64,000 nucleotides of DNA from Tahibacter soli (lineage in GTDB: Bacteria; Pseudomonadota; Gammaproteobacteria; Xanthomonadales; Rhodanobacteraceae), in NCBI RefSeq assembly GCF_025717065.2, contig NZ_JAOVZO020000023.1:186001-250000 (forward strand). The letters are read 5' to 3'. A model generated the notes under the pieces. The model ran no database searches, had not been told where the DNA came from, and worked only from the letters and a program-made list of their open reading frames with translations. A program made the translations under genes and the position numbers. Positions 28,229 to 36,368 of this stretch are shown piece after piece (the stretch's first letter is position 1; each line of letters begins with the position of its first letter).

Positions 28229-29760
28229 GCGCGTCCACGCTCGCGCGCGGCAAGGCCGGCGCCGTCGAAGCGGCGCATCCGGTCGTGCTGCGGCGCCGCT
28301 GCGCGTGCGCGGGACGCGGCGAGTGCAGCGGCTGCGCAAAACGCCCGGCGACGCTGCGGCGCCGCGCCGCCGGCACCGCGGGCCTGGCGCCGGCGAGCGT
28401 CTTCGACACGCTGGCGGCGCCCGGACGGCCGCTCGACACCGCCACGCGCGGTTTCATGCAGCAGCGCATCGGCCGGGATTTCAGCGGCGTTCGCGTGCAC
28501 ACGGACGCGAACGCCGCGGCGTCGGCGCACGCCGTCGGCGCGCAGGCGTACACCGTCGGTTCGAATATCGTCTTCGGCGCCGGACGCTACGCGCCGGGAA
28601 CGCGCGACGGCACGCGGCTTCTCGCGCACGAGCTCGCGCACGTCGCGCAGCAGGGCGCAGGCCCGATGCCGGCGCGCGGTCGACTGCGCATCGGCGACCC
28701 GGGCGACGCCGCCGAACACGAGGCCGATCGCATTGCCGACAGCGTGCTCGGCGCATCGCCGCGAGCGGCGGCGCCAACGCCGCGGGCGCCGGTGCTGGCG
28801 CGGCAGCCATTGAATATTCCGCCGAATCCTTACACGGAGGAAGCGACGGAAAAGCCTTTCGAAGTGCCGCCGAACCCCTACGCCGAGGGCGTTCCGCCGC
28901 CGGCCGAACACGCGCTCGGCGACGTCGCGTACGGTTCGTCGGGCCGGTTCGCCGCGACGGTGCTGCGTCACGACGCGTTCGCGTCGAAGGGCGCGCGCCC
29001 GTGCAAGCTGATCGCGACCATGCGCATCAAGTTCGTCCAGACCGACCCGGCCGCGTGGCCGGCCGGCCGCTTCGCCGCATGGCTGACCGAGGCGTCGCGC
29101 GTGATCGCCGAACGCTGGAGCCTGCGCTACCTGCTGGCCGCGGACGGCGAGTGCGACAGTGCCGAGCCGTGCCGGCGCAGCATGGTCTTCGTGCGCATGC
29201 AGCCGGTCGAAAGCGGCCAGCATCACATCGTCAACGTGCGCTACGACAAGCCCGGCGGAACCCGCAGCGACGCGCTGAACTGGCACGAACCCGACGTGCG
29301 CCGGCGCGGCGACGACATGCGCGAGGCGCAGACGACGGCGAACCACGAGTTCGGCCATCTGCTCGGCCTGCCGCACGTCGCCGGCAATTCGCCCGAATGC
29401 CGGGACGCGCGCGCCGACGATCCGACGAATCCGGAGCCGCGCATCTGCTACGGACGCGGTCGCGAAGAACGTGCCGGCGTCATGGGCGCCGGCGACATCG
29501 TGCGCGTCGCCGACTACGCGCCATTCGTCGGACCGATGCGCCTGGCCACGGGCTGCGCGTGGCGCGTGGAAGGTTCGGACAGCGAGGTGTCCGGCTCGTC
29601 GGGCCTGGTGGCGGGCCTGATACTCGGCGGCCTCGCGGGCGGCGTCGGCGGTGCGGTGCTCGGCAGCCTGCTGGGCCCGGCCGGCGCGGTCATCGGCGGA
29701 CTGATCGGCGCCGGCATCGGCGCGCTTATCGGCGGAGCGATCGGCGATGCGGTGGACTGA
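28225..29760 (+). CDS. DUF4157 effector 1: metzincin-type metalloprotease with glycine zipper
   Basis: A 511-residue protein. A Cys-rich leader (RRRCACAGRGECSGC) precedes the DUF4157 module (RPLDTATRGFMQQRIGRDFS, then GVRVHTDANAAASAHAVGAQ, ending HELAHVAQQ). After a Pro-rich linker the C-terminal domain carries HEFGHLLGLPH (His374-His384), the HExxHxxGxxH zinc site of metzincins, with a likely Met-turn in AGVMGAGD. The last 50 residues are a glycine-zipper hydrophobic hairpin (GLILGGLAGGVGGAVLGSLL, then GGLIGAGIGALIGGAIG). DUF4157 is a known N-terminal marker of eCIS-associated toxins, so this is probably a cargo protease that may insert into a membrane. It lacks the frameshift of effectors 3 and 4. 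Confidence 0.88.
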   Translation: MSASTLARGKAGAVEAAHPVVLRRRCACAGRGECSGCAKRPATLRRRAAGTAGLAPASVFDTLAAPGRPLDTATRGFMQQRIGRDFSGVRVHTDANAAASAHAVGAQAYTVGSNIVFGAGRYAPGTRDGTRLLAHELAHVAQQGAGPMPARGRLRIGDPGDAAEHEADRIADSVLGASPRAAAPTPRAPVLARQPLNIPPNPYTEEATEKPFEVPPNPYAEGVPPPAEHALGDVAYGSSGRFAATVLRHDAFASKGARPCKLIATMRIKFVQTDPAAWPAGRFAAWLTEASRVIAERWSLRYLLAADGECDSAEPCRRSMVFVRMQPVESGQHHIVNVRYDKPGGTRSDALNWHEPDVRRRGDDMREAQTTANHEFGHLLGLPHVAGNSPECRDARADDPTNPEPRICYGRGREERAGVMGAGDIVRVADYAPFVGPMRLATGCAWRVEGSDSEVSGSSGLVAGLILGGLAGGVGGAVLGSLLGPAGAVIGGLIGAGIGALIGGAIGDAVD

Positions 29761-29805
29761 TCGCCCGCATGCCGGATCCGCGCCGCGCGGCCGGAATGCG
29801 CCGCG

Positions 29806-31671
29806 ATGAGCGCGCGTACGAAAATGCCGGCCGCGCCGGCGCCGCACGATCTCGCGCCGCCGGTCGCGCCGCAGCGCCAGGCGCGCCGCGCGACGACGAC
29901 GGACGCGCTCGAAACCGAGGCCGATCGCGCCGCCGGGCAGGTGCTCGCGGGTCGACCGGCGCCGCCGCTCACGGCGCGTGCGAGCGGCACAGGCACGGCG
30001 TCGCCGGCCGCAGGTCGCGCCGGTGCCGCGCAGGCCTTGCCGGCCGGTGTCCGCGGCGAGATGGAGCGCGGCTTCGCGCGCGACTTCTCGCAGGTGCGCG
30101 TGCACACCGACGAAACCGCAGCGGCGAGCGCGCACGAACTCGACGCGAACGCCTACACGACCGGCAACGACATCGTGTTCGGCGAAGGACGCTACGCGCC
30201 GCAGACGCCGGACGGGCGCCGGCTGATCGCGCACGAACTCGCGCACGTCGCGCAGCAGGAAAGCGGCGCCGCGCGCGCCGGCAGCGTGCAGCGCGAACCG
30301 CGCGACCCGGACGAACTGGCGGCCGAGGCGAAGGAGGACGACGCGATCGTCGCGAAGGCCAAGCGCGCGCTCGCGTCCGAAAACCCGGCGATGGCCGTGC
30401 ACGAAATCGTCTGGCGGCTGATCAACAACCATCACCTCGACGAACACTTCGAATTGAACGGCAGCCGCTACGACGCGGCGCGCAAGGGCATCGTCGTCGA
30501 GCTTTCGGGCAAGGGGCCGCGCACCACCGGCACGATCGTCGCCGGCAAGGAAGTGCTGCAGCGCCTCGCCGCCGGCAAGGCCGCCGACGTCGTCAAGGAA
30601 ATCGAGGCGCAGATCGGCACGGTCGGCACCGCGCGCGGCACGGTCGATCTCGTGTTCATCATGGGCGCCGACGCGCCGAAGTCGAAGAACCGCTTCTATG
30701 CCGAGGCGGTCGCGTTCTTCAAGACGCAGCACCCGGGCGCGACGATGTTCGAGGACGTGCGCGATCTCGACGGCATCAACCAGCGCATCAATTCGAACGG
30801 GCAGCCCGTCGCGAACCTCATCGTCGTCTCGCACGCACATCCCGACGGCACGCTGCAGTTCTCGCTCGACCCGACCGACAAGACGCCGGGACAGGTGCAG
30901 TTCTCCGAGCTGAAAGAAGCCAACGAGGCGGGTTCGCTGACGCGGCCCGACCCCAAGCTCGTCGGGTTCTGGACGAACGTGTCGATACGCGGCTGCAACC
31001 TCGGTCGCAGCGCCGACACGATGGGCCAGCTCAAGACCGCGTTCGGCGGGCAGGCGCGCGTGATCGCGCCGACGCACGCGCAGGTCTTCGGCGGCGGCAC
31101 GCAGTCGCTCGCCGGGCCGTTTCACGAGGAGAAGGGCGCGAGCAAGCTCAAGGACGAGCAGGCGTTCGAGATCATCAAGAAGAAGCCCGAGTACGCGTTC
31201 ATCACCGACTGGGATCGCATGCGCCCGACGCTCAAGCGCACGAACGTCAGCGAAACCGAGAACGTCTACGACGGCGAATTTCCGGCGCCCGGCAACGAGA
31301 AGGCGCTCTTGATCGCGCGTCAGGGCAAGGGCGCCGTGAAGGACTTCACATTCAGCCGCACCGAAGTCGTCGGCGCGAAAACCATTTTTCACTTTGTCGC
31401 GAACGACAAGTTCAAGAACGGCGATCTCGCGATCGAGGCCGACACGCCGCCGACGAAGGACGAGGCGGAAGCGCTCACGCGCCTGAAGGTCGCCGAGCCC
31501 GACACCTACACGTACGACGTCAAGCGCTCGCAAGCGGGCTTGCGGCTCACCGTGGACGTCACGTTCCGCAAGACCGAGTGGGAGCTGTACCACTCCGAAA
31601 TCAAGAAGAAGGGCAAGGGCTTCAACCCGCGGCAAGGTTCGAAGCCCTGGTTCGGCGACACCGGCTGGTAG
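29806..31671 (+). CDS. DUF4157 effector 2 with a His/Cys (caspase-like) C-terminal domain
   Basis: A 621-residue protein. The DUF4157 module spans about residues 75-165 (LPAGVRGEMERGFARDFSQV, then ANAYTTGNDIVFGEGRYAP and HELAHVAQQ), with no Cys-rich leader. In the C-terminal half, a beta-strand plus SHAHPDG (His343, His345) and a later WTNVSIRGCNLG (Cys397) are spaced like the His/Cys dyad of clan CD cysteine peptidases and related self-cleaving toxins; VIAPTHAQVFGG follows. I infer a caspase-like protease or cyclase fold; this is not certain. It lies 45 bases after effector 1. There is no strong Shine-Dalgarno. Confidence 0.82.
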   Translation: MSARTKMPAAPAPHDLAPPVAPQRQARRATTTDALETEADRAAGQVLAGRPAPPLTARASGTGTASPAAGRAGAAQALPAGVRGEMERGFARDFSQVRVHTDETAAASAHELDANAYTTGNDIVFGEGRYAPQTPDGRRLIAHELAHVAQQESGAARAGSVQREPRDPDELAAEAKEDDAIVAKAKRALASENPAMAVHEIVWRLINNHHLDEHFELNGSRYDAARKGIVVELSGKGPRTTGTIVAGKEVLQRLAAGKAADVVKEIEAQIGTVGTARGTVDLVFIMGADAPKSKNRFYAEAVAFFKTQHPGATMFEDVRDLDGINQRINSNGQPVANLIVVSHAHPDGTLQFSLDPTDKTPGQVQFSELKEANEAGSLTRPDPKLVGFWTNVSIRGCNLGRSADTMGQLKTAFGGQARVIAPTHAQVFGGGTQSLAGPFHEEKGASKLKDEQAFEIIKKKPEYAFITDWDRMRPTLKRTNVSETENVYDGEFPAPGNEKALLIARQGKGAVKDFTFSRTEVVGAKTIFHFVANDKFKNGDLAIEADTPPTKDEAEALTRLKVAEPDTYTYDVKRSQAGLRLTVDVTFRKTEWELYHSEIKKKGKGFNPRQGSKPWFGDTGW

Positions 31672-31683
31672 GCGAGGACGACG

Positions 31684-32246
31684 ATGACGACGACCGCGCA
31701 ACGCGCAACGGCAGCGACGGCGACCGCGAAACCGGTCGCGCGGCTGCCGTTGCGTCGCGCCTGCGCGTGCGGCACGCACACGCCGCTCGGCGGCGAATGC
31801 GGCAGTTGCAAAAAGAAAAAGTGCAGGCGAAGTTCGCGGTCGGCGCGGCGAACGACGCGTTCGAGCGCGAGGCCGACGCGGTGGCCGACCGCGTGATGCG
31901 CGACGCGGCGCCGGGCACGGCGTCGCCGGCAGCGGTCGCGGTGCAACGCCAGGCCGACCGCGCGACCGACGGCGCCGACGCGCCGGCCAGCGTCGACGCG
32001 GCGCTCGCGGGCGGCGGCGCGCCGCTCGACGCGGATCTGCGTGCCGACATGGAAGCGCGCTTCGGACACGATTTCTCGCACGTGCGCACGCACACCGACC
32101 CCGCGGCCGAACGCTCGGCGCAGGAGATCGACGCGGCGGCGTACACGGCCGGGCACCATGTCGTGTTCGGGCGCGGCCGCTACGCGCCGTCGACGCCGGG
32201 CGGCCGGCGGCTGATCGCGCACGAGCTGACGCACGTGCTGCAGCAG
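31684..32246 (+). repeat. Duplicated effector module, copy A (pairs with 33506-34068)
   Basis: The leader plus DUF4157 module here and in the next gene align with a constant offset of 1822 bases at the start codon, the A-rich site and the HELTHVLQQ codons, so there are no net indels over about 560 bases. Around the A-rich site only two of 60 bases differ. This indicates recent duplication or gene conversion. The similarity ends abruptly after HELTHVLQQ, where the toxin domains differ. Confidence 0.88.
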
Positions 32247-33509
32247 TCGCCGTCGGGCGCGGGCGTCGTGCGGCGCAAGGGCGTGTCGATCGGCGGGTTC
32301 TTCGGCAATCTGTTCCGGTTCTGGCGCTACGGCGCCGACGCGCTGCAGGAATACCTCGCCGTGCTCGACAAGACCGGCGACATCGAAGACGACCACGACA
32401 GCGACGACAAGGCGCGTCAGATCGTGGAAGACTGGAAAAAGGGAAACAGTCCGTACGTGCTGACGCACGAGCGCAAGGCGCTCCTGATCCGCGAGATGCA
32501 GTCCGGCCCGACCGGCGACGACGACGAACTGGCGATCCTCGAACTGCTCGAACGCTCGTACACGTACGAGCTCGCGTACATCTTCGGCAAGGGCGGCGTG
32601 AACGCCGACGCGCTGATCGGCGACTTTCACGGCGAAGAAGAGGCGGTGCTGCTCGACTTCTTCGAACGCCGCTTCGTCGGCGGGCTTGCGGCCGTGCGCG
32701 CCGGAAAGATCGAACCGACCGGCACGGCGACGACGCCGGCCAAAAAGATGCCGATGTACGCGAACTACATCGAGCAGGACATCCCGGGCGGCAGCACCGC
32801 ATGGGACGTGCCGTGCGTGCTCGGCATCCTGTGCTCGGAGGATCGCGCGATCGTCGATGCCCTGCGCACCGTCACGGTGCGCGTCGCCGACAAGATCGTC
32901 GAGCACTACTGGCAGTACGACGGCAAGGCGTGGATCGCCAAGACGAACGTGCGTGGCGCGGCGCACGGCGGCGACGAGGTGATTCTGATGCGCGATCACG
33001 AATGCGCGCACGTCGTGCATGACATCAAGCACGAGATGCGGCATCACGGCCAGTCCGCGAGCCTGACCAAGCGCGAGCGCGAGGTCGATGCCTACGCCAG
33101 CACCGAAGCGTGGGCCATCGACCGCGGACTGCCGGGCTGGCTGGCGTTTCGCGACCGGCCCGAGGGCGCGACGAAATCGGTCGTCGACAAGAAGAAGGTC
33201 GAGGCGCACGTCGACAAGGAATACCCCGGCCTCGTCGCGGGCAGTCCGGCCGACCACATCACCGGCCACAACGGCAACGACGTCGAGATCACGAAGGGCG
33301 ACGGCTCGATCGACCATCGGCCGGCGCAAGCCGGCGACAGCCATACCGACCAGGCGAAGACCGCGCAGGGCATCGAGAAACTGCCGACGATCGCGCCCGC
33401 GCGCTGGCGCTGCCCGGAAGGCGAGGCCGACCGCGCGGCAAGGCGCAAGGCGCAGTCGCAGAAGACGAAACCCGCGGCGAAGCCGGCCGGCAAGGCGGCC
33501 AAGCCATGA
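31684..33509 (+). CDS. DUF4157 effector 3, leader and body in different frames (-1 shift at 31821)
   Basis: The start ATG at 31684 (GAGG nine bases before) opens a leader ending RRACACGTHTPLGGECGSC-KKKK. In that frame translation stops at 31896 after 70 residues. The DUF4157 body (VQAKFAVGAANDAFEREADA, then MEARFGHDFSHVRTHTD and HELTHVLQQ) continues in the -1 frame from the G at 31821 and stays open to 33509. Re-reading that G gives a 608-residue protein whose junction matches the usual family sequence. The C-terminal domain has KHEMRHH (His450, Glu451, His454) and a downstream EVDAYASTEAW, resembling a gluzincin-type zinc site. Alternatives are an internal ATG at 31797 in the -1 frame, or a fixed one-base indel. 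Confidence 0.78.
31807..31823 (+). promoter_or_regulatory. Candidate -1 ribosomal frameshift site in effector 3
   Basis: TGC AAA AAG AAA AAG TGC is read in the leader frame. Two tandem AAA-AAG lysine pairs, the class of slippery codon pair used in dnaX, allow a -1 slip to ...AAA GTG CAG, entering the DUF4157 frame. A possible stem GTTCGC/GCGAAC (31832-31853) starts ten bases downstream. The flanking codon is C or G rather than A, so the heptamer is not the optimal A-AAA-AAG. Confidence 0.6.
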
Positions 33510-34068
33510 CGACCGTCGCACAGCGCGCGACCGCGAAAGCGACGCCGGCGGCATCGGCCGCGCGCGTACCGCTGCGCCGGGCCTGCGCGTGCGGCACGCA
33601 CACGCCGATGGGCGGCGAATGCGACAGCTGCAAAAAGAAAAAGTGCAGGCGAAGTTCGCGGTCGGCGCGGCGAACGACGCGTTCGAGCGCGAGGCCGACG
33701 CGGTGGCCGATCGCGTCATGCGCGATGCGGCGACTGGGCCTGCGTCGCCGGCACCGGTGGCGGTGCAGCGCGCGGCCGACCGCGCGACTGACGGAAGCGA
33801 TGCGCCGGCCAGCGTCGACGCGGTGCTCGCTCGCGGCGGCGCGCCGCTCGATGCGGGCCTGCGTGCCGATATGGAAGCGCGCTTCGGGCACGATTTCTCG
33901 CACGTGCGCACGCACACCGATGCCGCGGCCGAGCGTTCGGCGCACGAGATCGACGCCGCCGCCTACACGGCCGGGCACCACGTCGTGTTCGGGCGCGACC
34001 GCTACGCGCCGTCGACGCCGGCGGGGCGGCGTCTGATCGCGCACGAGCTGACGCACGTGCTGCAGCAG
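33506..34068 (+). repeat. Duplicated effector module, copy B
   Basis: This is the partner of 31684-32246, collinear with it at an offset of 1822 bases. It includes the same 46-codon leader and the same A-rich frame-switch site. Divergence is mostly single-base and concentrated in the leader's first 15 codons and in the Ala/Pro linker after RVMRDAA. Confidence 0.88.
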
Positions 34069-35358
34069 GCGCCGGGCGTGGTGCGGCGCGCGCCGGCGCC
34101 GAAGCCCGCGGCCGGCACGGCGAAGGATGCGCCGAAGCTCGATGTGCTGGCGTCGAAGAACAAGGCGCCGTGCGCGTGCCTCGTGTTCATCCATCACAGC
34201 GAGCGCAACGCGCGGCTGATCGCCAAATCGATGTACGAGTCGTGCGACTACAACCTCGCGATCGTCGAGCCGGCCGGCGACCGCGACATCAACCTGCCGG
34301 GACACGGCCTGATCGATCCGAACGAGCTGTTCCCCAGGCACGTCGCCGAGGCGTGCTGGAACGACGACAAGCCGTGTACCGACTTCATGAAGGCGAACGA
34401 GGGCAAGACTGCGGCCGCGGACGTCAAGGCCTATGCCGAGCGGCAGTTCTTTCTCGCGATCAAGAGCTGCTCGAAAGGCTTCACGCTGCCGGTCGTCGGC
34501 CTGCACAACAACACGATCGCCGACACGGCCGACTATCGCAAGCAGGTCAAGGAAGGCAAGGCCGATCTGCCGAAGATCGAGGGCAAGACCTTCGACAAAT
34601 CGCTCAAGCGCGGCGACAAGGCGCCGGCCGACACGCTGCCGTTCGACGATTTCACGGACTGGATGAAAACGCGCAGCGGCGTGCTCAAGCCGAAGAAGAC
34701 GAACATCTTCATCTGGTGCAACGCCAACGACAACACGAAGTGCCAGATCGGCGACCCGACGCATCCCGACAACGTCGTGTGGGTGACCAACGAGGCCGAC
34801 TTCGAGAAATTGCGCGGCAAGAAAGCCAATGTCGCGCTGCAGACGAAGGTCGATCCCAAGGGCAATTCGTCGACCGACCTGTCGAGCCTGTTCGTGTTTC
34901 TCGGCGAGATCGTCGGCGCCCATCACGATGCGCTCAAGAAGCAGTACGAAGCGCTCGAAGCGGCCGACGCGAAGGTCGTCGCCGACGCGTTGAACTGGAT
35001 GTTCGGCGGCCCGCAGCCCGACGCGACGGGGCTGGGCCGCGAGGCGGAACTGATGTACGCGCTGTTCGTGTTCCTGACCTTGGGTTCGCGCACGAAGCCC
35101 GACGACAAGGTGCGCAAGGACCAGCTCGAAAAGCTGCGCTTCGTGAACATCGAGGCGCCGCATTCGAGCGACGAGGCCGGCGTCGGCGAAGCCGATTTCC
35201 GCGTGCGCAGCCTCGATCGCGTGCGCTCGACGCTCGCGGCGCTCGGCCTCGACTGTTGCGACGACAAGCCGGCCGCAGGCCAGACCGAAAGCCCCGCGAA
35301 GAAGCTTGAGAACGCCGTGCGCGCGGGCGCGGCCACGGCAAAGGCGAAGACACCATGA
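33506..35358 (+). CDS. DUF4157 effector 4, leader and body in different frames (-1 shift at 33643)
   Basis: The ATG at 33506 overlaps the stop of effector 3 (ATGA). The leader MTTVAQRATAKATPA ends CACGTHTPMGGECDSC-KKKK; its frame stays open only to 34036 and gives Arg-rich nonsense after the A-rich site. The body in the -1 frame from 33643 holds DUF4157 with HELTHVLQQ and then an unrelated toxin domain, for a 617-residue fused product. That domain shows FIHHSERNA (His230-Glu233), GLIDPNELFPRHV and VVGLHNNT (His334), a pattern like zinc carboxypeptidase-type (M14-like) hydrolases. This activity is a moderate-confidence inference. Internal start ATG 33619 is the alternative to frameshifting. 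Confidence 0.78.
33629..33645 (+). promoter_or_regulatory. Candidate -1 ribosomal frameshift site in effector 4
   Basis: The sequence TGCAAAAAGAAAAAGTG, in the same codon phase as in effector 3, separates the leader frame from the DUF4157 frame. The downstream GTTCGC/GCGAAC stem potential is also conserved. Because the two genes are recent paralogues this is not an independent origin, but it shows the site has survived duplication with both frames intact. Confidence 0.6.
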
Positions 35359-35374
35359 TCAGCGGAGACCTGCC

Positions 35375-36040
35375 ATGACCGGCTTCCCCGGTTCGCCACG
35401 CATACTCAAAGCCGGCATCGTGCCGCTCGATCCCGTGACGTCGGCGGTGCTGACCTCGCGCATGATCGTGCTGCAGTACAACCCCGACACGCTCTCGCGC
35501 ACCTTGCAGATCCAGGCGGTCGGCGCCGACGGGCGCGACTTCTCCGAAGCGCTGCGCCTTAAGGGCCCGCCGGTCGAGACGTTCAAGCTCGACGCCGAGA
35601 TCGACGCGACCGACCAGCTCGAAAAGCCCGGCGAGAACGCGGCGACGACCGAATCTGGCATCTTTCCACAATTGGCGCTGCTCGAAACGCTCGTCTATCC
35701 GACCAGCGGCCAGCTCTTCGCCAACGACGCGCGGCAGGGCGGCGGCGAACTCGAGATCGTGCCGATGGAAGCGCCGCTGACGCTGTTCGTGTGGAGCCGC
35801 GCGCGCGTCGTGCCGGTACGCGTGACCGAGCTGTCGATCACCGAGGAGGCGTTCGACACGGCGCTCAACCCGATCCGCGCGAAGGTCAGCCTCGGCCTGC
35901 GCGTGCTGTCGGTCGACGACCTCGGTTTCGCGAACAAGGGCGGGGGCCTCTTCATGAGCTACCTGCAGCGCAAGGAACAACTCGCCGCCCGCGGCCCCGG
36001 CGGCACGCTCGGGCAGCTCGGATTGACCGGCATTCCCTGA
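35375..36040 (+). CDS. eCIS tube-adaptor protein (CIS_tube domain, Afp7-like)
   Basis: A 221-residue protein with the CIS_tube signature SRMIVLQYNPDTLSRTLQIQ, GPPVETFKLDAEIDATDQLE and PTSGQLFANDARQ. A gp53-like strand set (VPVRVTELSITEEAFDTALN) and a conserved end (FMSYLQRKEQL) follow. In Afp/PVC this protein joins the spike hub to the tube. The LysM part often fused to it is a separate gene just downstream. GGAG precedes the ATG; the gene follows the effector block by 16 bases, returning the operon to structural genes. Confidence 0.88.
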   Translation: MTGFPGSPRILKAGIVPLDPVTSAVLTSRMIVLQYNPDTLSRTLQIQAVGADGRDFSEALRLKGPPVETFKLDAEIDATDQLEKPGENAATTESGIFPQLALLETLVYPTSGQLFANDARQGGGELEIVPMEAPLTLFVWSRARVVPVRVTELSITEEAFDTALNPIRAKVSLGLRVLSVDDLGFANKGGGLFMSYLQRKEQLAARGPGGTLGQLGLTGIP

Positions 36041-36050
36041 GGATCGCGCC

Positions 36051-36368
36051 ATGAGCCAAGTCGAACCCAACAGCCGCTACGCGCAGACGCCCGTCAAGAC
36101 GTACACCTTTCCTGACGGCCGCGAAGTGAACTATTTCGCGCGGCGCTTCCTGTCGCAGCCCGATGCGCTCGCCGAGTTCGGCCGCTACGTCGTGCACGGC
36201 GGCGACCGCCTCGACACGGTCGCCGCGCGCGCGTTCGGCGACCCCGAACTGTTCTGGCGGCTCGTCGACGGCAATCGCGAACTGTTGCCGCGCAAGCTCG
36301 TCGCGGCGGTCGGGCGGCAGCTGCGCCTGACCTTGCCGGCCGGTTTCCCCGGAGCGTTCGGTGCTTAG
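36051..36368 (+). CDS. LysM-like baseplate protein
   Basis: A 105-residue protein. Residues 15-60 (YTFPDGREVNYFARRFLSQP) lead to a LysM-like fold (YVVHGGDRLDTVAARAFGDPELFWRLVDGN, ending LRLTLPAGFPG). In T4-like and eCIS baseplates a LysM domain of this type (gp53-like) locks wedge proteins around the hub rather than binding peptidoglycan. It ends eight bases inside the next gene, which starts with GTG. Confidence 0.85.
   Translation: MSQVEPNSRYAQTPVKTYTFPDGREVNYFARRFLSQPDALAEFGRYVVHGGDRLDTVAARAFGDPELFWRLVDGNRELLPRKLVAAVGRQLRLTLPAGFPGAFGA

Noticed and set aside
27916-32802. A 1628-codon open frame on the minus strand under the effector genes, and similar giant antisense frames (for example 53657-61198 plus strand, 12876-18704 minus strand)
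   Set aside because: They are Arg/Ala/Pro-rich shadows caused by high GC in the third codon position of the real genes. No domain, start signal or family resemblance was seen.
31684-33643. Frame switches in effectors 3 and 4 as simple independent sequencing errors
   Set aside because: The same switch at the same site in two separate copies makes independent errors unlikely. An inherited indel or a systematic homopolymer error copied through a collapsed repeat is still possible and is listed as a refuting outcome.
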